Source: Spirochaetae bacterium HGW-Spirochaetae-1 (lineage in GTDB: Bacteria > Spirochaetota > UBA4802 > UBA5550). Taken from it: DNA of 64,000 nucleotides. The stretch is taken from positions 124,001-188,000 of the forward strand of contig PGXY01000010.1 of assembly GCA_002839375.1 (NCBI GenBank), written 5' to 3'. A model generated the notes under the pieces. That model made no database searches and was not told the origin of the DNA. It saw nothing but the letters and a program-made list of their open reading frames with translations. Below, one piece after another: positions 35,237-43,315 of the stretch. The number at the start of each line of letters is the position of its first letter. The stretch's first letter is position 1. Made by a program: the position numbers and the translations under genes.

Positions 35237-35897
35237 GGACAGGAAAATCATAATAACGGGTGGACCGACACGGGAATGGCTGGATCCGGTTCGGTTCATA
35301 TCCAACCCCTCAACGGGGAAAATGGGCATCGCCCTGGCTGACGAGGCTTTCAGGCGCGGCGGTGAAACGGTCTTTATCCATGGTCCCATCGATATGCAAC
35401 TCGTGGAAGACAAACCGTACCGCACCGTGAAAGTTGAGAGCACCGGAGATATGCTCAGGGCCGTAATGGATGAAATCAGGGACTATGGCCTTCTCATCAT
35501 GTCGGCTGCCCCTGCCGATTATACTGCAGCATCCCCTTCTGCAACCAAGATTAAAAAAACTGAAGATGAGTTAACCCTTACACTGAAAAAGACGCCGGAT
35601 ATTCTCAAAAATGTGGCCGTAAAGCGACAGGAGGGAGGCCTTGATCACCTCTTTGTCGTGGGATTTGCCGCTGAAACCGACAATGTTGAAGAATACGCCC
35701 TGGGTAAACTGAAAAGCAAGAACCTGGATATGATATGCCTCAATGACGTGTCCCGCAAGGGTGCCGGTTTTGGTACGGAAACCAATATAATCGTCATATT
35801 CAACCGCGACGGTGTCAGGATAAAACTTCCCATTCTGTCCAAGGCCGATGTGGCGGTAAAAATATTTGACCGGATCGAGACGCAGCTTTCACACTAA
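35226..35897 (+). CDS. coaB: Phosphopantothenate-cysteine ligase (separate CoaB)
   Basis: A 223-residue protein matching the C-terminal half of the usual CoaBC fusion. IIITGGPTREWLDPVRFISN (about residues 8-27) and PSTGKMGIALADEA are the nucleotide-binding signatures; AAPADYTAA, KKTPDIL (with the catalytic Lys) and VGFAAETDN follow in the expected order. It joins 4-phosphopantothenate and cysteine in CoA synthesis. The in-frame ATG at 35169 lies inside coaC; ATG 35226 has AAGGCGG at a good distance and gives the family length. Because both halves have intact ends and ribosome binding sites, I read this as a genuine gene split rather than a frameshift. Confidence 0.9.
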   Translation: MHFKDRKIIITGGPTREWLDPVRFISNPSTGKMGIALADEAFRRGGETVFIHGPIDMQLVEDKPYRTVKVESTGDMLRAVMDEIRDYGLLIMSAAPADYTAASPSATKIKKTEDELTLTLKKTPDILKNVAVKRQEGGLDHLFVVGFAAETDNVEEYALGKLKSKNLDMICLNDVSRKGAGFGTETNIIVIFNRDGVRIKLPILSKADVAVKIFDRIETQLSH

Positions 35898-36004
35898 GAA
35901 AAATGTCATGCTTTCAAATTCTTGGAAAGATCGTTGTAGTGCCGTATATTGAAAGTAGTATATGCCCTGCGTGCAGGTATCTTTCACCGGAAGGAGGTCG
36001 GATC

Positions 36005-36823
36005 ATGTGGCACAGAAAACCCGTTGTGGCAGGGGCGTTCTATCCTGCGGAAAAATCGGAACTGCAGCACGTGATTACACGGTATCTCGACGATGCCGAT
36101 GCGTCGCAGGTTCAGGGTGAAGTGGTGGCGGTCATATCCCCCCATGCCGGATATATTTATTCAGGGCCGGTGGCGGCCTATTCGTACCGGCTTTTAAAAG
36201 AGCTGAAACCCGAGGTTGTCATAGTGCTGGCTCCCTCACACCGGGGCCGTTTCAACGGTGCCTCGGTTATCCCCGGGGGAGAATATGAGACTCCTCTTGG
36301 AAATGTAAAAATCGACGAGACCATAGGCCGCAAACTCGTGGAAAAGCCTCATTTTTCGTTCCTCAAGGAGGCCCATCAGATGGAGCATTCCCTTGAGGTG
36401 CAGGTTCCCTTCCTCCAGAGCGTTATTGACAGTTTTACCCTGGTACCGGTGGTTATCGGGACCATCGATCTGGACGTGTGCCGGGAACTGGCCGGGGGAA
36501 TTGCCGAAGCCATTGACGGGGATGCACGGAAAATTGCCATCGTAATTTCAACGGACCTGTCCCATTACCACTCCTATGAATCGGCGAAGAGCCTGGATGC
36601 GATTTTTATGGACGGTCTTCGGACCTTCAGTGAGCAGAAGATAAAGGAGGCCCTGAAGCATGGGGCCGAGGCATGTGGTGAGGGGCCGGTGCTGACCGGT
36701 GTGATGCTCAGTAAAAAATTGGGCGCCGGCAGGGTTGAGATTTTGAAATATGCCACATCGGGCGATACGGCCGGGGACAAAAACCAGGTGGTGGGATATC
36801 TTTCCGCCGCCATCATGCGGTAG
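36005..36823 (+). CDS. amrB: MEMO1-family protein (AmmeMemoRadiSam system protein B)
   Basis: A 272-residue MEMO1-like protein. MWHRKPVVAGAFYPA at the start, ISPHAGYIYSGPVAAYSY (about 46-63), LAPSHRGRFNG (about 79-89), MEHSLEVQVPFLQ (about 126-138) and STDLSHYHSYE (about 184-194) supply the conserved His residues at the family's metal-binding pocket. It resembles extradiol dioxygenases in fold; the bacterial role is unknown. AAGGAGG six bases before the ATG is a strong start signal; the frame upstream to 35903 is noncoding. It is followed 18 bases later by amrA, its usual partner. The third usual partner, a radical SAM enzyme, is not adjacent. Confidence 0.92.
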   Translation: MWHRKPVVAGAFYPAEKSELQHVITRYLDDADASQVQGEVVAVISPHAGYIYSGPVAAYSYRLLKELKPEVVIVLAPSHRGRFNGASVIPGGEYETPLGNVKIDETIGRKLVEKPHFSFLKEAHQMEHSLEVQVPFLQSVIDSFTLVPVVIGTIDLDVCRELAGGIAEAIDGDARKIAIVISTDLSHYHSYESAKSLDAIFMDGLRTFSEQKIKEALKHGAEACGEGPVLTGVMLSKKLGAGRVEILKYATSGDTAGDKNQVVGYLSAAIMR

Positions 36824-36841
36824 CAATATAAGGAGGACTCC

Positions 36842-37408
36842 ATGGAGGACTTGAATCGTGAACAGCAGATCGCCTTACTGGGGTTCGCACGGAAGACCAT
36901 AGCGGACCAGCTGGGCGTTGAATGCGAAATAGCATCGGGCGACTTTTCCCACCCTGTTTTCCTGGAAAAGTGCGGTGCCTTTGTTACGCTTCATATCGGG
37001 GGAAATCTCCGGGGATGCATCGGGTATATAATCGGCATGAAAACCATACCGGAGACTATACAGGAGATGGCCCTGTCGGCGGCATTCAGGGACCCGCGGT
37101 TTCGTCCCCTGTCTAAAGGCGAATATTCCGGCATTGATATTGAAATATCGGTCCTTTCCCCTATTGAGGAGGTACGTGACGTTAAGAATATCACGGTGGG
37201 ACGCGACGGCATCATTATTTCCCGCGGACCTCACCAGGGACTTCTTCTTCCACAGGTCGCCACGGAGCAGGGATGGGAACTGCCGCAGTTCCTGGAGCAT
37301 ACCTGCTACAAGGCCGGGCTTCCCGGGAACGCCTGGAAGGATCCAGCCACGAAAATTGAAAAGTTTTCCGCGCAGGTCTTCGGCGAAAAGGAACTTGGCC
37401 TGATATAG
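36842..37408 (+). CDS. amrA: AMMECR1-domain protein (AmmeMemoRadiSam system protein A)
   Basis: A 188-residue protein with the AMMECR1 domain: GAFVTLHIGGNLRGCIGYI (about residues 41-59) contains the LRGCIG hallmark, followed by AAFRDPRFRPLSKGEY and IEISVLSP (about 102-109), and a late GWELPQFLEHTCYKAGL. Structures of the family show a putative enzyme fold but the reaction is unknown; LRGCIG is thought to form an active-site loop. AAGGAGG precedes the ATG. Its coupling with amrB is a conserved pair in bacteria and archaea. Confidence 0.93.
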   Translation: MEDLNREQQIALLGFARKTIADQLGVECEIASGDFSHPVFLEKCGAFVTLHIGGNLRGCIGYIIGMKTIPETIQEMALSAAFRDPRFRPLSKGEYSGIDIEISVLSPIEEVRDVKNITVGRDGIIISRGPHQGLLLPQVATEQGWELPQFLEHTCYKAGLPGNAWKDPATKIEKFSAQVFGEKELGLI

Positions 37409-37458
37409 TGGTTTCTCCCTTCCGTATAAATAAGACAATATCAATGAGCAGGTGCGAT

Positions 37459-37905
37459 ATGAAAAAAGTTGTTGTCATTTTCATGCTTTTTGTAGTGGTA
37501 TTACCTTCATGCAAAAAGAAGGAGAAATTTCTCGAGCCGGAAATTATTTTAAGAAAATGGGCCGGTGCCATTGAACGCCTGGATTACTTTGAATACCGGA
37601 AATGCGAGGCCTATCCCAAGGAAAAGGATGTATTCCGTGAGATGTACCGGGATTTCTATCTCAGCGGCATTTCGGTGGTAACTATCGGCCCCCTTTCGGA
37701 GAAGGATATAAAGAAGGACCCTGACGATAATTCTTTTATAAAGAGAAATGTGGTTTTTGAATGCAAACAGGTTCAGCGCAGGGACAGAAAAGTGCAGCAT
37801 CCCATCAAGGGTGAGGTTTTTTTTATCAGGTTTGTTGAAGGCGAGAGGAAGAAGGAAGGCTGGCTCATGGCCAACAGGACCCTCATGCATATTCCTCAGG
37901 AGTAG
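37459..37905 (+). CDS. Small lipoprotein, unknown function
   Basis: A 148-residue protein beginning MKKVVVIFMLFVVVLPSCKK, a signal peptide with lipobox LPSC (Cys residue 18), then a charged mature domain of about 130 residues rich in Lys, Glu and Arg. No domain recognised. The longer in-frame start at 37408 would put 17 residues before the signal and overlaps amrA, so 37459 is preferred. It is 26 bases ahead of the LolC/E-type permease gene, and may be a substrate or partner of that lipoprotein-sorting system. Confidence 0.8.
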   Translation: MKKVVVIFMLFVVVLPSCKKKEKFLEPEIILRKWAGAIERLDYFEYRKCEAYPKEKDVFREMYRDFYLSGISVVTIGPLSEKDIKKDPDDNSFIKRNVVFECKQVQRRDRKVQHPIKGEVFFIRFVEGERKKEGWLMANRTLMHIPQE

Positions 37906-37931
37906 AACAAATACATGCCAGGAATTATATA

Positions 37932-39239
37932 ATGAAATTATATGAATTGTTCATCGGTTTCAGGTATCTGAAATCGAAAAAGAGCCAGGGTTTCATCTCT
38001 TTTAATACGCTTCTTTCCGTGCTCATTGTGGGAATCGGGGTTTTTATCCTCATCGTGGTTATTTCGGTCATGAACGGTTTCCAGGCCCAGATCAAGGATA
38101 AAATTCTCGATGTAGATTCCCATATCACCGTGAGCAATATCTATGGCGATATCAAAGGTAATTCCATCACCGAATACAACAGCCTGGGGGAGCGCATCAG
38201 GAGTATCGACGGTATTGTTTCCGTTAATCCCTTCATCCAGGGGCAGGGGCTCCTGCGGCATCATTCTTATATCAGCTATGTCATGATCAGGGGCATGGGT
38301 TCACGGGGAAATGTCCCGGCCGAAGTTAAAAAATTTATTACCGAGGGCGGCGATGATTTTGCCGTTAAAAAGGGCGTCTATATCGGCTCTGAAATGGCCC
38401 TGAACTATAATATAAAGAGGGACCAGTATATCGAAATTATCGTTCCACGGGGTCAGCTCACGGCTACGGAGGGAGTGACACCCGGTATTGGACGGTTCAA
38501 GGTACTGGGATTCTTTAAAACGGGATACTATGATTTTGATACAAAGCTTGTCATCATGTCTCTTGCTGAGGCGCAGAATCTCTTTGAGGTGGGAAATGTG
38601 GCCTGGGGTATCGGCATCAAGGTTAAAGATGTTTATAACCAGCTCAACAGAATTTCGTCCAAAATCCAGTCAGTCATCGGTTTTCAGTACGTGACTATGA
38701 CCGCCGAGGAGAAGAATCAGAACCTTTTCTACGCCCTGAAGCTGGAGAAGCTCATCATGACCATCATTCTTTTCCTGGTCATCATTTCGGCGGGATTTAC
38801 CATTATGGGAACCCTGGTCATGGTTGTAATGGAAAAGAGGAAGGCCATCGGCATCCTCAAGTCCATGGGAGCCAGGCCCACCTCTATCATGGTTATTTTT
38901 ATCATGGAGGGCTTTCTCATCGGGGTGATCGGTGCCGTAACGGGCGTCATAGCCGGTCTTGCGGCTTCGCTTAATCTGGAGGCTATTATTCTCTGGATAG
39001 AAAAAAGCATCAATGCCGTTATGGCGGGAATCTATCAGGCTTTCAATCTTGGTATATTTTATAAAATATCCATCGTCCCCACCCATGTATATTATATTGA
39101 TTCCATCCCAACGGAGGTTAAACCCGAGTTCGTGGCCTTTATTGCCATTTTCGCTGTTTTCCTCGCCACGGTATCAGCCATATTTCCGGCATGGCACGCC
39201 TCACGGCAGAATCCCGTGGAAACGATAAGGTATGAATAA
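37932..39239 (+). CDS. Lipoprotein-releasing ABC transporter permease (LolC/LolE type)
   Basis: A 435-residue inner-membrane protein. The N-terminal helix (about residues 22-47) follows the typical ELFIGFRYLKSKKSQGFISF start, then a large periplasmic domain (about 50-270), then three C-terminal membrane helices (about 275-300, 325-350 and 385-415) of the FtsX type containing MEKRKAIGILKSMGA, the coupling segment that meets the ATPase. Together with LolD it extracts lipoproteins from the inner membrane for delivery to the outer membrane. Only one permease gene is visible, so it probably works as a homodimer, as in LolF-type systems. lolD follows nine bases later. Confidence 0.9.
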   Translation: MKLYELFIGFRYLKSKKSQGFISFNTLLSVLIVGIGVFILIVVISVMNGFQAQIKDKILDVDSHITVSNIYGDIKGNSITEYNSLGERIRSIDGIVSVNPFIQGQGLLRHHSYISYVMIRGMGSRGNVPAEVKKFITEGGDDFAVKKGVYIGSEMALNYNIKRDQYIEIIVPRGQLTATEGVTPGIGRFKVLGFFKTGYYDFDTKLVIMSLAEAQNLFEVGNVAWGIGIKVKDVYNQLNRISSKIQSVIGFQYVTMTAEEKNQNLFYALKLEKLIMTIILFLVIISAGFTIMGTLVMVVMEKRKAIGILKSMGARPTSIMVIFIMEGFLIGVIGAVTGVIAGLAASLNLEAIILWIEKSINAVMAGIYQAFNLGIFYKISIVPTHVYYIDSIPTEVKPEFVAFIAIFAVFLATVSAIFPAWHASRQNPVETIRYE

Positions 39240-39248
39240 GGAGGAAAT

Positions 39249-39956
39249 GTGGAACGAGAGGTAATAATAGAAGCGGAGAATGTAGAGAAGATCTACGGAT
39301 ACGGTCACAGCGCCCTGAAGGTGCTCAAGGGCGTATCCTTCTCCATTAATCGCGGTGAAGTGGTATCCATCGTGGGTCCGTCGGGCGCGGGAAAATCAAC
39401 GCTGTTGAACCTGGTGGGATGTATTGACGGCTTCCAGAACGGTACACTGAAAATACTCGACAGATATGTGTCTCATCTCAGCGTGGATGAGCTTTCCAGC
39501 TTTCGGGGAAGACACATAGGTTTCATATTCCAGCTCCACAATCTCCTGCCGGAATTCACCGCCGTGGAAAACCTTATGATGCCCCTACTCATCCGGCGCG
39601 AAAAAAAGAAACTGGCTCGTGAGAAGGCCATGTATTTTCTGGAGAGGTTCAATCTCTCGGATCGCGCCCACCATAAACCGCCGGAATTGTCGGGAGGCGA
39701 GTGCCAGCGCGTGGCCGTTGCCCGGGCGATCATCGGTGAACCGGAAATTATCCTGGCCGACGAACCCACGGGGAGCCTGGACAGTGCCAATTCCCAGAAC
39801 CTGACGGATATCCTTCTGGACCTGGGAAGGGAGCGGAACACCACTATCGTCATCGTGACCCACGATATGAGCATAGCCTCGCGGACGGAGCGGACTATCT
39901 CAATCATAGACGGAAAGATTATGAATCCCGTGGAGCACCCCGTCCCGGAACCGTGA
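39249..39956 (+). CDS. lolD: Lipoprotein-releasing ABC transporter ATPase
   Basis: A 235-residue ABC ATPase. Walker A GPSGAGKST (about residues 43-51), the Q-loop FQLHNLLPEFTAVENLMMP (about 92-110), signature LSGGECQRVA (about 146-155), Walker B IILADEPTGSLDS (about 169-181) and the His switch VTHD are complete. FxxHxLLPEFTAxEN is characteristic of LolD. It powers lipoprotein release with the preceding permease. It starts with GTG; an ATG two bases earlier is out of frame. TAAGGAGG lies just upstream. Confidence 0.93.
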   Translation: MEREVIIEAENVEKIYGYGHSALKVLKGVSFSINRGEVVSIVGPSGAGKSTLLNLVGCIDGFQNGTLKILDRYVSHLSVDELSSFRGRHIGFIFQLHNLLPEFTAVENLMMPLLIRREKKKLAREKAMYFLERFNLSDRAHHKPPELSGGECQRVAVARAIIGEPEIILADEPTGSLDSANSQNLTDILLDLGRERNTTIVIVTHDMSIASRTERTISIIDGKIMNPVEHPVPEP

Positions 39957-39959
39957 AAT

Positions 39960-41048
39960 ATGGCAGATGTTATTAAAACAATAACCGACAGGGAGCATTT
40001 CCCTCATATATTCAATACCTATTTTGCCGGGAATGAAGTATACCTGCGGACAAAGAACGGCAACCTGCTGCTGCAGTTTCTCGGTATCAGCAATGACCAT
40101 GTGGCGTTCCGCATCCCCTCGGTAAAAAACATACCTGATACAATAACCGTGCAGACGCGCCATGGCACCAATACAATTTATGCGAGCCTGAAATTCTTTG
40201 AAAAAAACGAGGATACCTTTGTTTTCGTGCCGGTGAAAATCCAGGTCGTGGCTGAATCACGGAAGGAAGACCGGAAGCTTGTTGGCGACGATGGGGGCGG
40301 AAAAACCGTGCTCTACATCTATGATATCATATCCGATACGGTGATACAGAACGCCATCAGCATGCAGAGCAAGAAAGTGGAGAAAATCATCGAGATTGCC
40401 GAGTTTGAACTGAAAAAGAAGTTTGAGAATGTCAGAATAAACTTTATAGCAGCCGGGATCAATGACTCGCGCCTGAAATATATCCTGGCTACCAGGAAAT
40501 ACATATACATTCCCGACCTGAACAGCCAGCCGCCGCCGGACCAGGAGGAGGCTTTCAATAATTACCTGAACACGATCTATAAAAAGGATTTTCAGCTCAA
40601 CCGGGGGCACAAATATGTGTCTGAGGCCACGGTGCCCATCATGTTCCGGAAACTCATTCCTTATGGATACATCCAGGTAAATAATTCCTCGGCCATGAGC
40701 GACGGTATATTCGAGGTCGTGAAGAGGATGGCCATTATTGTCGATCAGTTGTTCATCAAAAACACTATTTTTACCCCTATCAATGCCAAATTCCTGGTTT
40801 CCGATATCTCACGCAGCGGTCTGGGTATTGTCTTCAAGGACCGGCGACTCACGGGTTATTTCAGGAAGGGCAGCACCATCAGCTTTGAAACCATGCTTCC
40901 TACCCAGAAAAGGGCCGTAATTGGAGCCGTTATACGCAACATAACCTTCATGGAAGGCGGCGTGATAAAGGTGGGCATGGAAGTCAACCAGATGGATAAA
41001 ACAAGCTGGGCTAATGTGGAGGAATATCTCGACCAGGCCGGCATCTGA
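39960..41048 (+). CDS. PilZ-like protein, related to a Leptospira-type family (DUF1577-like)
   Basis: A 362-residue soluble protein. The C-terminal ~90 residues (ISRSGLGIVFKDRRLTGYFR, about 282-301, and a following beta-rich stretch) resemble a PilZ domain, which binds cyclic di-GMP; a short N-terminal beta domain (about 15-100) resembles the YcgR-N/PilZN part. The overall length and pattern recall DUF1577 proteins described from Leptospira; this identification is from memory and tentative. The strict PilZ RxxxR motif is not clear in what I can see, so c-di-GMP binding is uncertain. It follows lolD by three bases and closes the plus-strand run. A diguanylate cyclase lies at 48094. Confidence 0.6.
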   Translation: MADVIKTITDREHFPHIFNTYFAGNEVYLRTKNGNLLLQFLGISNDHVAFRIPSVKNIPDTITVQTRHGTNTIYASLKFFEKNEDTFVFVPVKIQVVAESRKEDRKLVGDDGGGKTVLYIYDIISDTVIQNAISMQSKKVEKIIEIAEFELKKKFENVRINFIAAGINDSRLKYILATRKYIYIPDLNSQPPPDQEEAFNNYLNTIYKKDFQLNRGHKYVSEATVPIMFRKLIPYGYIQVNNSSAMSDGIFEVVKRMAIIVDQLFIKNTIFTPINAKFLVSDISRSGLGIVFKDRRLTGYFRKGSTISFETMLPTQKRAVIGAVIRNITFMEGGVIKVGMEVNQMDKTSWANVEEYLDQAGI

Positions 41049-41060
41049 CAGCCCGTTCCA

Positions 41061-41342
41061 TTACTTTTTCTTTTTCTCTTTCTTTAGTCCGGCCTTCATC
41101 ATTTTCTTTTCCAGCTTCCCGTTACTCTCAGGCGCTGTCAATGGCGCAGGAGCAGGAGACTTGTTTTCCCCCGCACCTGAATTTTCTTCGTGATTTATTT
41201 TGTTTCGCTTGGAACGATTGATAAGATGTTCGGCCAGCATTCTTCCGAAGTGGGCGATAAATCCCGACACCAGGATGGTTATCACCCACTTCAGGATCGT
41301 GGTGATATTTGCAGTAAAAAAAAATTCTTTTATTTCATTCAT
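41061..41342 (-). CDS. Small single-helix membrane protein, unknown function
   Basis: A 93-residue protein with one membrane helix (about residues 12-34), then a basic stretch NRSKRNKINHEE, a Pro/Ala/Ser-rich linker and a strongly basic C-terminus ending KKEKKKK. The tail may bind acidic lipid or nucleic acid. No family recognised. It is seven bases downstream of the MORN-type repeat gene on the same strand with a weak ribosome binding site, and is convergent with the PilZ-like gene. Confidence 0.55.
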   Translation of the reverse strand: MNEIKEFFFTANITTILKWVITILVSGFIAHFGRMLAEHLINRSKRNKINHEENSGAGENKSPAPAPLTAPESNGKLEKKMMKAGLKKEKKKK

Positions 41343-41349
41343 GGGTCCG

Positions 41350-42558
41350 TCAGAAATCGGCCGGGGTCAGCTTTTTATTCAGGGTCCCCATCATGTAGTA
41401 GCCTGAAAGCTCTTGGTCCCTGGTCTTTCCGTCCTTTTGGTAGAACTTCCACAGGCCGTTGCGTTTGTCATTCATATATTCTCCCTCGGCCATGAGAGCT
41501 CCCGTGGGATAGTATTCCTTGAAGGCCTTGGTTTTCTTGCTCAGCATGTATTCACCCTCGGATTTGACTGTTCCGTTGGGATAGTATTCCTTGTATGTAC
41601 CGTTGATCTTAGCGTTGTGGGGCAGGCCCGTAAAATTCCCCTCGCCGATGAGCTTCCCGTTTTCATAAATCCAGCCCGTGCCGTTTGCCATGCCGCCTTC
41701 AAGGGTATAGCGTATTTTTAGCTTGCCGTTCTTTTCATAATACTTCCATATCCCCTTCTGGGAGTTGTCAACATAGGGGCCTTCCGATTCCAGGGTTCCC
41801 TCGGGCGTAAATGTCTGCCAGAGGCCTTCCATCTTATCATTGATGAATTTCCCCGTCATTTTTCTCTTGCCGTTTTCATGGTATACGGTCCAGGTGCCGG
41901 TCTTCATGCCGTCGGCATATTGTCCCAGCATTTTTTTGTTGCCGTCGGGATAGTTCTCATACCAGGCTCCGTGAAGCTTGTCATCTTTATAAAATGAAGA
42001 CAACTTCAACTTGCCGTCCATGTAGAATTCCTGGCAGATGCCGTTCTTCTTTCCCGCCAGGTAGTGTTCAATTTTCTGTGTTATTTTAGTTTTGGGGAAG
42101 TAGGTTTTTTTCTCTCCGGCTACCTTGTTGTCGACGTAGTAAATTTCCGACTGTTTCAGGCCTGTTTCATCATAGGTAGTGACAAGGCCGTTGAGCTTGC
42201 CGCCGCCATAGACGGCCTCGGCCTGGATTTTTCCGCTTTTAAAATAGGAAATCCAGGGGCCTTCCTGTTTGTTGGCCTTAAAATTTCCCTTTTGCTTCAC
42301 CAGGGTTCCTTTGCCGTCTTCGTAATAGAAGCTCCATTCGTTTTCCTTCAGGACCTTTTCCGTTCCCGCTTCGGTCATTTTGCTGAATCCTCCTTTTCCG
42401 AGAAGGGCTCCCGAGGGATAGTAGAGCTCCATGACTTCTCCCTTGAAAACCGGGGGTTTGTCACCCGCTGCAGAATCGGGTTTTTTTTTGTCCTTGGATG
42501 CGCATGAAAATAAAAACAGCGCTGAGAATAGCAGTATTGCGGCTTTTTTTGTGTTCAT
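41350..42558 (-). CDS. MORN-type repeat lipoprotein (YwqK-like)
   Basis: A 402-residue protein with a lipoprotein signal (lipobox LFSC, Cys about residue 19) and then at least ten tandem repeats of about 23 residues with the pattern GxWxxYxxNGKxxxxGxY, for example GPWISYFKSGKIQAEAVYGG and GTWTVYHENGKRKMTGKF. These are MORN-variant repeats, forming a long beta-hairpin sheet; such proteins act as scaffolds or antitoxin-like binders, but the role here is unknown. The in-frame ATG at 42618 precedes the signal peptide; ATG 42558 has GGAGA ahead and is preferred. A large exported repeat protein in the envelope is typical of spirochaetes. Confidence 0.85.
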   Translation of the reverse strand: MNTKKAAILLFSALFLFSCASKDKKKPDSAAGDKPPVFKGEVMELYYPSGALLGKGGFSKMTEAGTEKVLKENEWSFYYEDGKGTLVKQKGNFKANKQEGPWISYFKSGKIQAEAVYGGGKLNGLVTTYDETGLKQSEIYYVDNKVAGEKKTYFPKTKITQKIEHYLAGKKNGICQEFYMDGKLKLSSFYKDDKLHGAWYENYPDGNKKMLGQYADGMKTGTWTVYHENGKRKMTGKFINDKMEGLWQTFTPEGTLESEGPYVDNSQKGIWKYYEKNGKLKIRYTLEGGMANGTGWIYENGKLIGEGNFTGLPHNAKINGTYKEYYPNGTVKSEGEYMLSKKTKAFKEYYPTGALMAEGEYMNDKRNGLWKFYQKDGKTRDQELSGYYMMGTLNKKLTPADF

Positions 42559-42676
42559 TTCGGTGATTTCTCCTTTTGGCCCTTGAGATTTGTTTAAGTA
42601 AAAGAGGAATGAGGGCAAATGTCAATATTATTTCACTTAATTAAGTCATGGATGATGATGATTTGTTACGAAAGGA

Positions 42677-42701
42677 AAAGTTATATCGGTGATATAACTT
42701 T
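42677..42701. repeat. 25-bp perfect inverted repeat in the flagellar operon leader
   Basis: AAAGTTATATC, a GGT spacer, and GATATAACTTT form an 11-base perfect dyad about 85 bases before the flgN start. It could be an operator or RNA hairpin. On the minus strand it is about 120 bases upstream of the MORN-repeat gene, so it sits in a divergent promoter region. Confidence 0.6.
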
Positions 42702-42785
42702 ATTTCTTATCAAAAATTTACATCTGACCGATAGATTTACTGAGCATTCATATACTATTTGCGGAAATCCACGGAGGGATACCAC

Positions 42786-43292
42786 ATGATGAAGCCCGTT
42801 ATAGACCTGGAAGCAATTCTTAACGATGAAAAACAGATTTATGAAGAAATATACGCTCTTGAAGAGAAAAAAGAAGGCGCCATCCTGGACAGAGACGGAC
42901 GTCAGCTTGAAAAGCTGTCCCTGATACAGGAAAAACTACTGGAAAATCTCTCCGTATTGGAAAAAAAACGAGATCGGGTAATAGAGGATTATATCCGCAT
43001 TAACAACCTGCAGGACCTTTCGGGAACCGTTACACTGCAGGAGATAGTACGGCTCATGGATGAGGGTTCATCCCGTCATTTCAGGCAGCTTGGCATGGAC
43101 CTGAAGAATACCCTCAGGCGGCTCAGCAATCTGCAGCATACCAACGAAATACTGATCAAGGATAATATTGATTTTTTTAATATGCTCATGTCGGGGCTGC
43201 GAAACAGCACGTCCATACAGGCCGGATACAACAGCGCGGGCAAGGAAAACAGCAAGACGGCCGGTTCACTTCTATTTAACAAAACAGCATAA
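42786..43292 (+). CDS. flgN: Flagellar export chaperone FlgN
   Basis: A 168-residue, mostly helical acidic/basic protein fitting the FlgN family: a long coiled-coil-like first half (about residues 5-75) with EEIYALEEKKEGAILDRDG, then LQEIVRLMDEG and a late helix NEILIKDNIDFFNMLMSGL (about 122-140). FlgN binds the hook-filament junction proteins FlgK and FlgL before export. Identity is supported strongly by position directly before flgK. GGAGGG seven bases before the first ATG supports 42786; a TTG start at 42759 is weaker. The sequence itself is diverse in this family. Confidence 0.82.
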   Translation: MMKPVIDLEAILNDEKQIYEEIYALEEKKEGAILDRDGRQLEKLSLIQEKLLENLSVLEKKRDRVIEDYIRINNLQDLSGTVTLQEIVRLMDEGSSRHFRQLGMDLKNTLRRLSNLQHTNEILIKDNIDFFNMLMSGLRNSTSIQAGYNSAGKENSKTAGSLLFNKTA

Positions 43293-43315
43293 GAGACGGC
43301 CCAGGAGGATACATT

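Noticed and set aside
42708-42734. Possible sigma28 flagellar promoter (TATC, 15 bases, ACCGATAG)
   Set aside because: The -10-like part matches 6 of 8 positions but the -35 part is poor, so it cannot be called from sequence alone.
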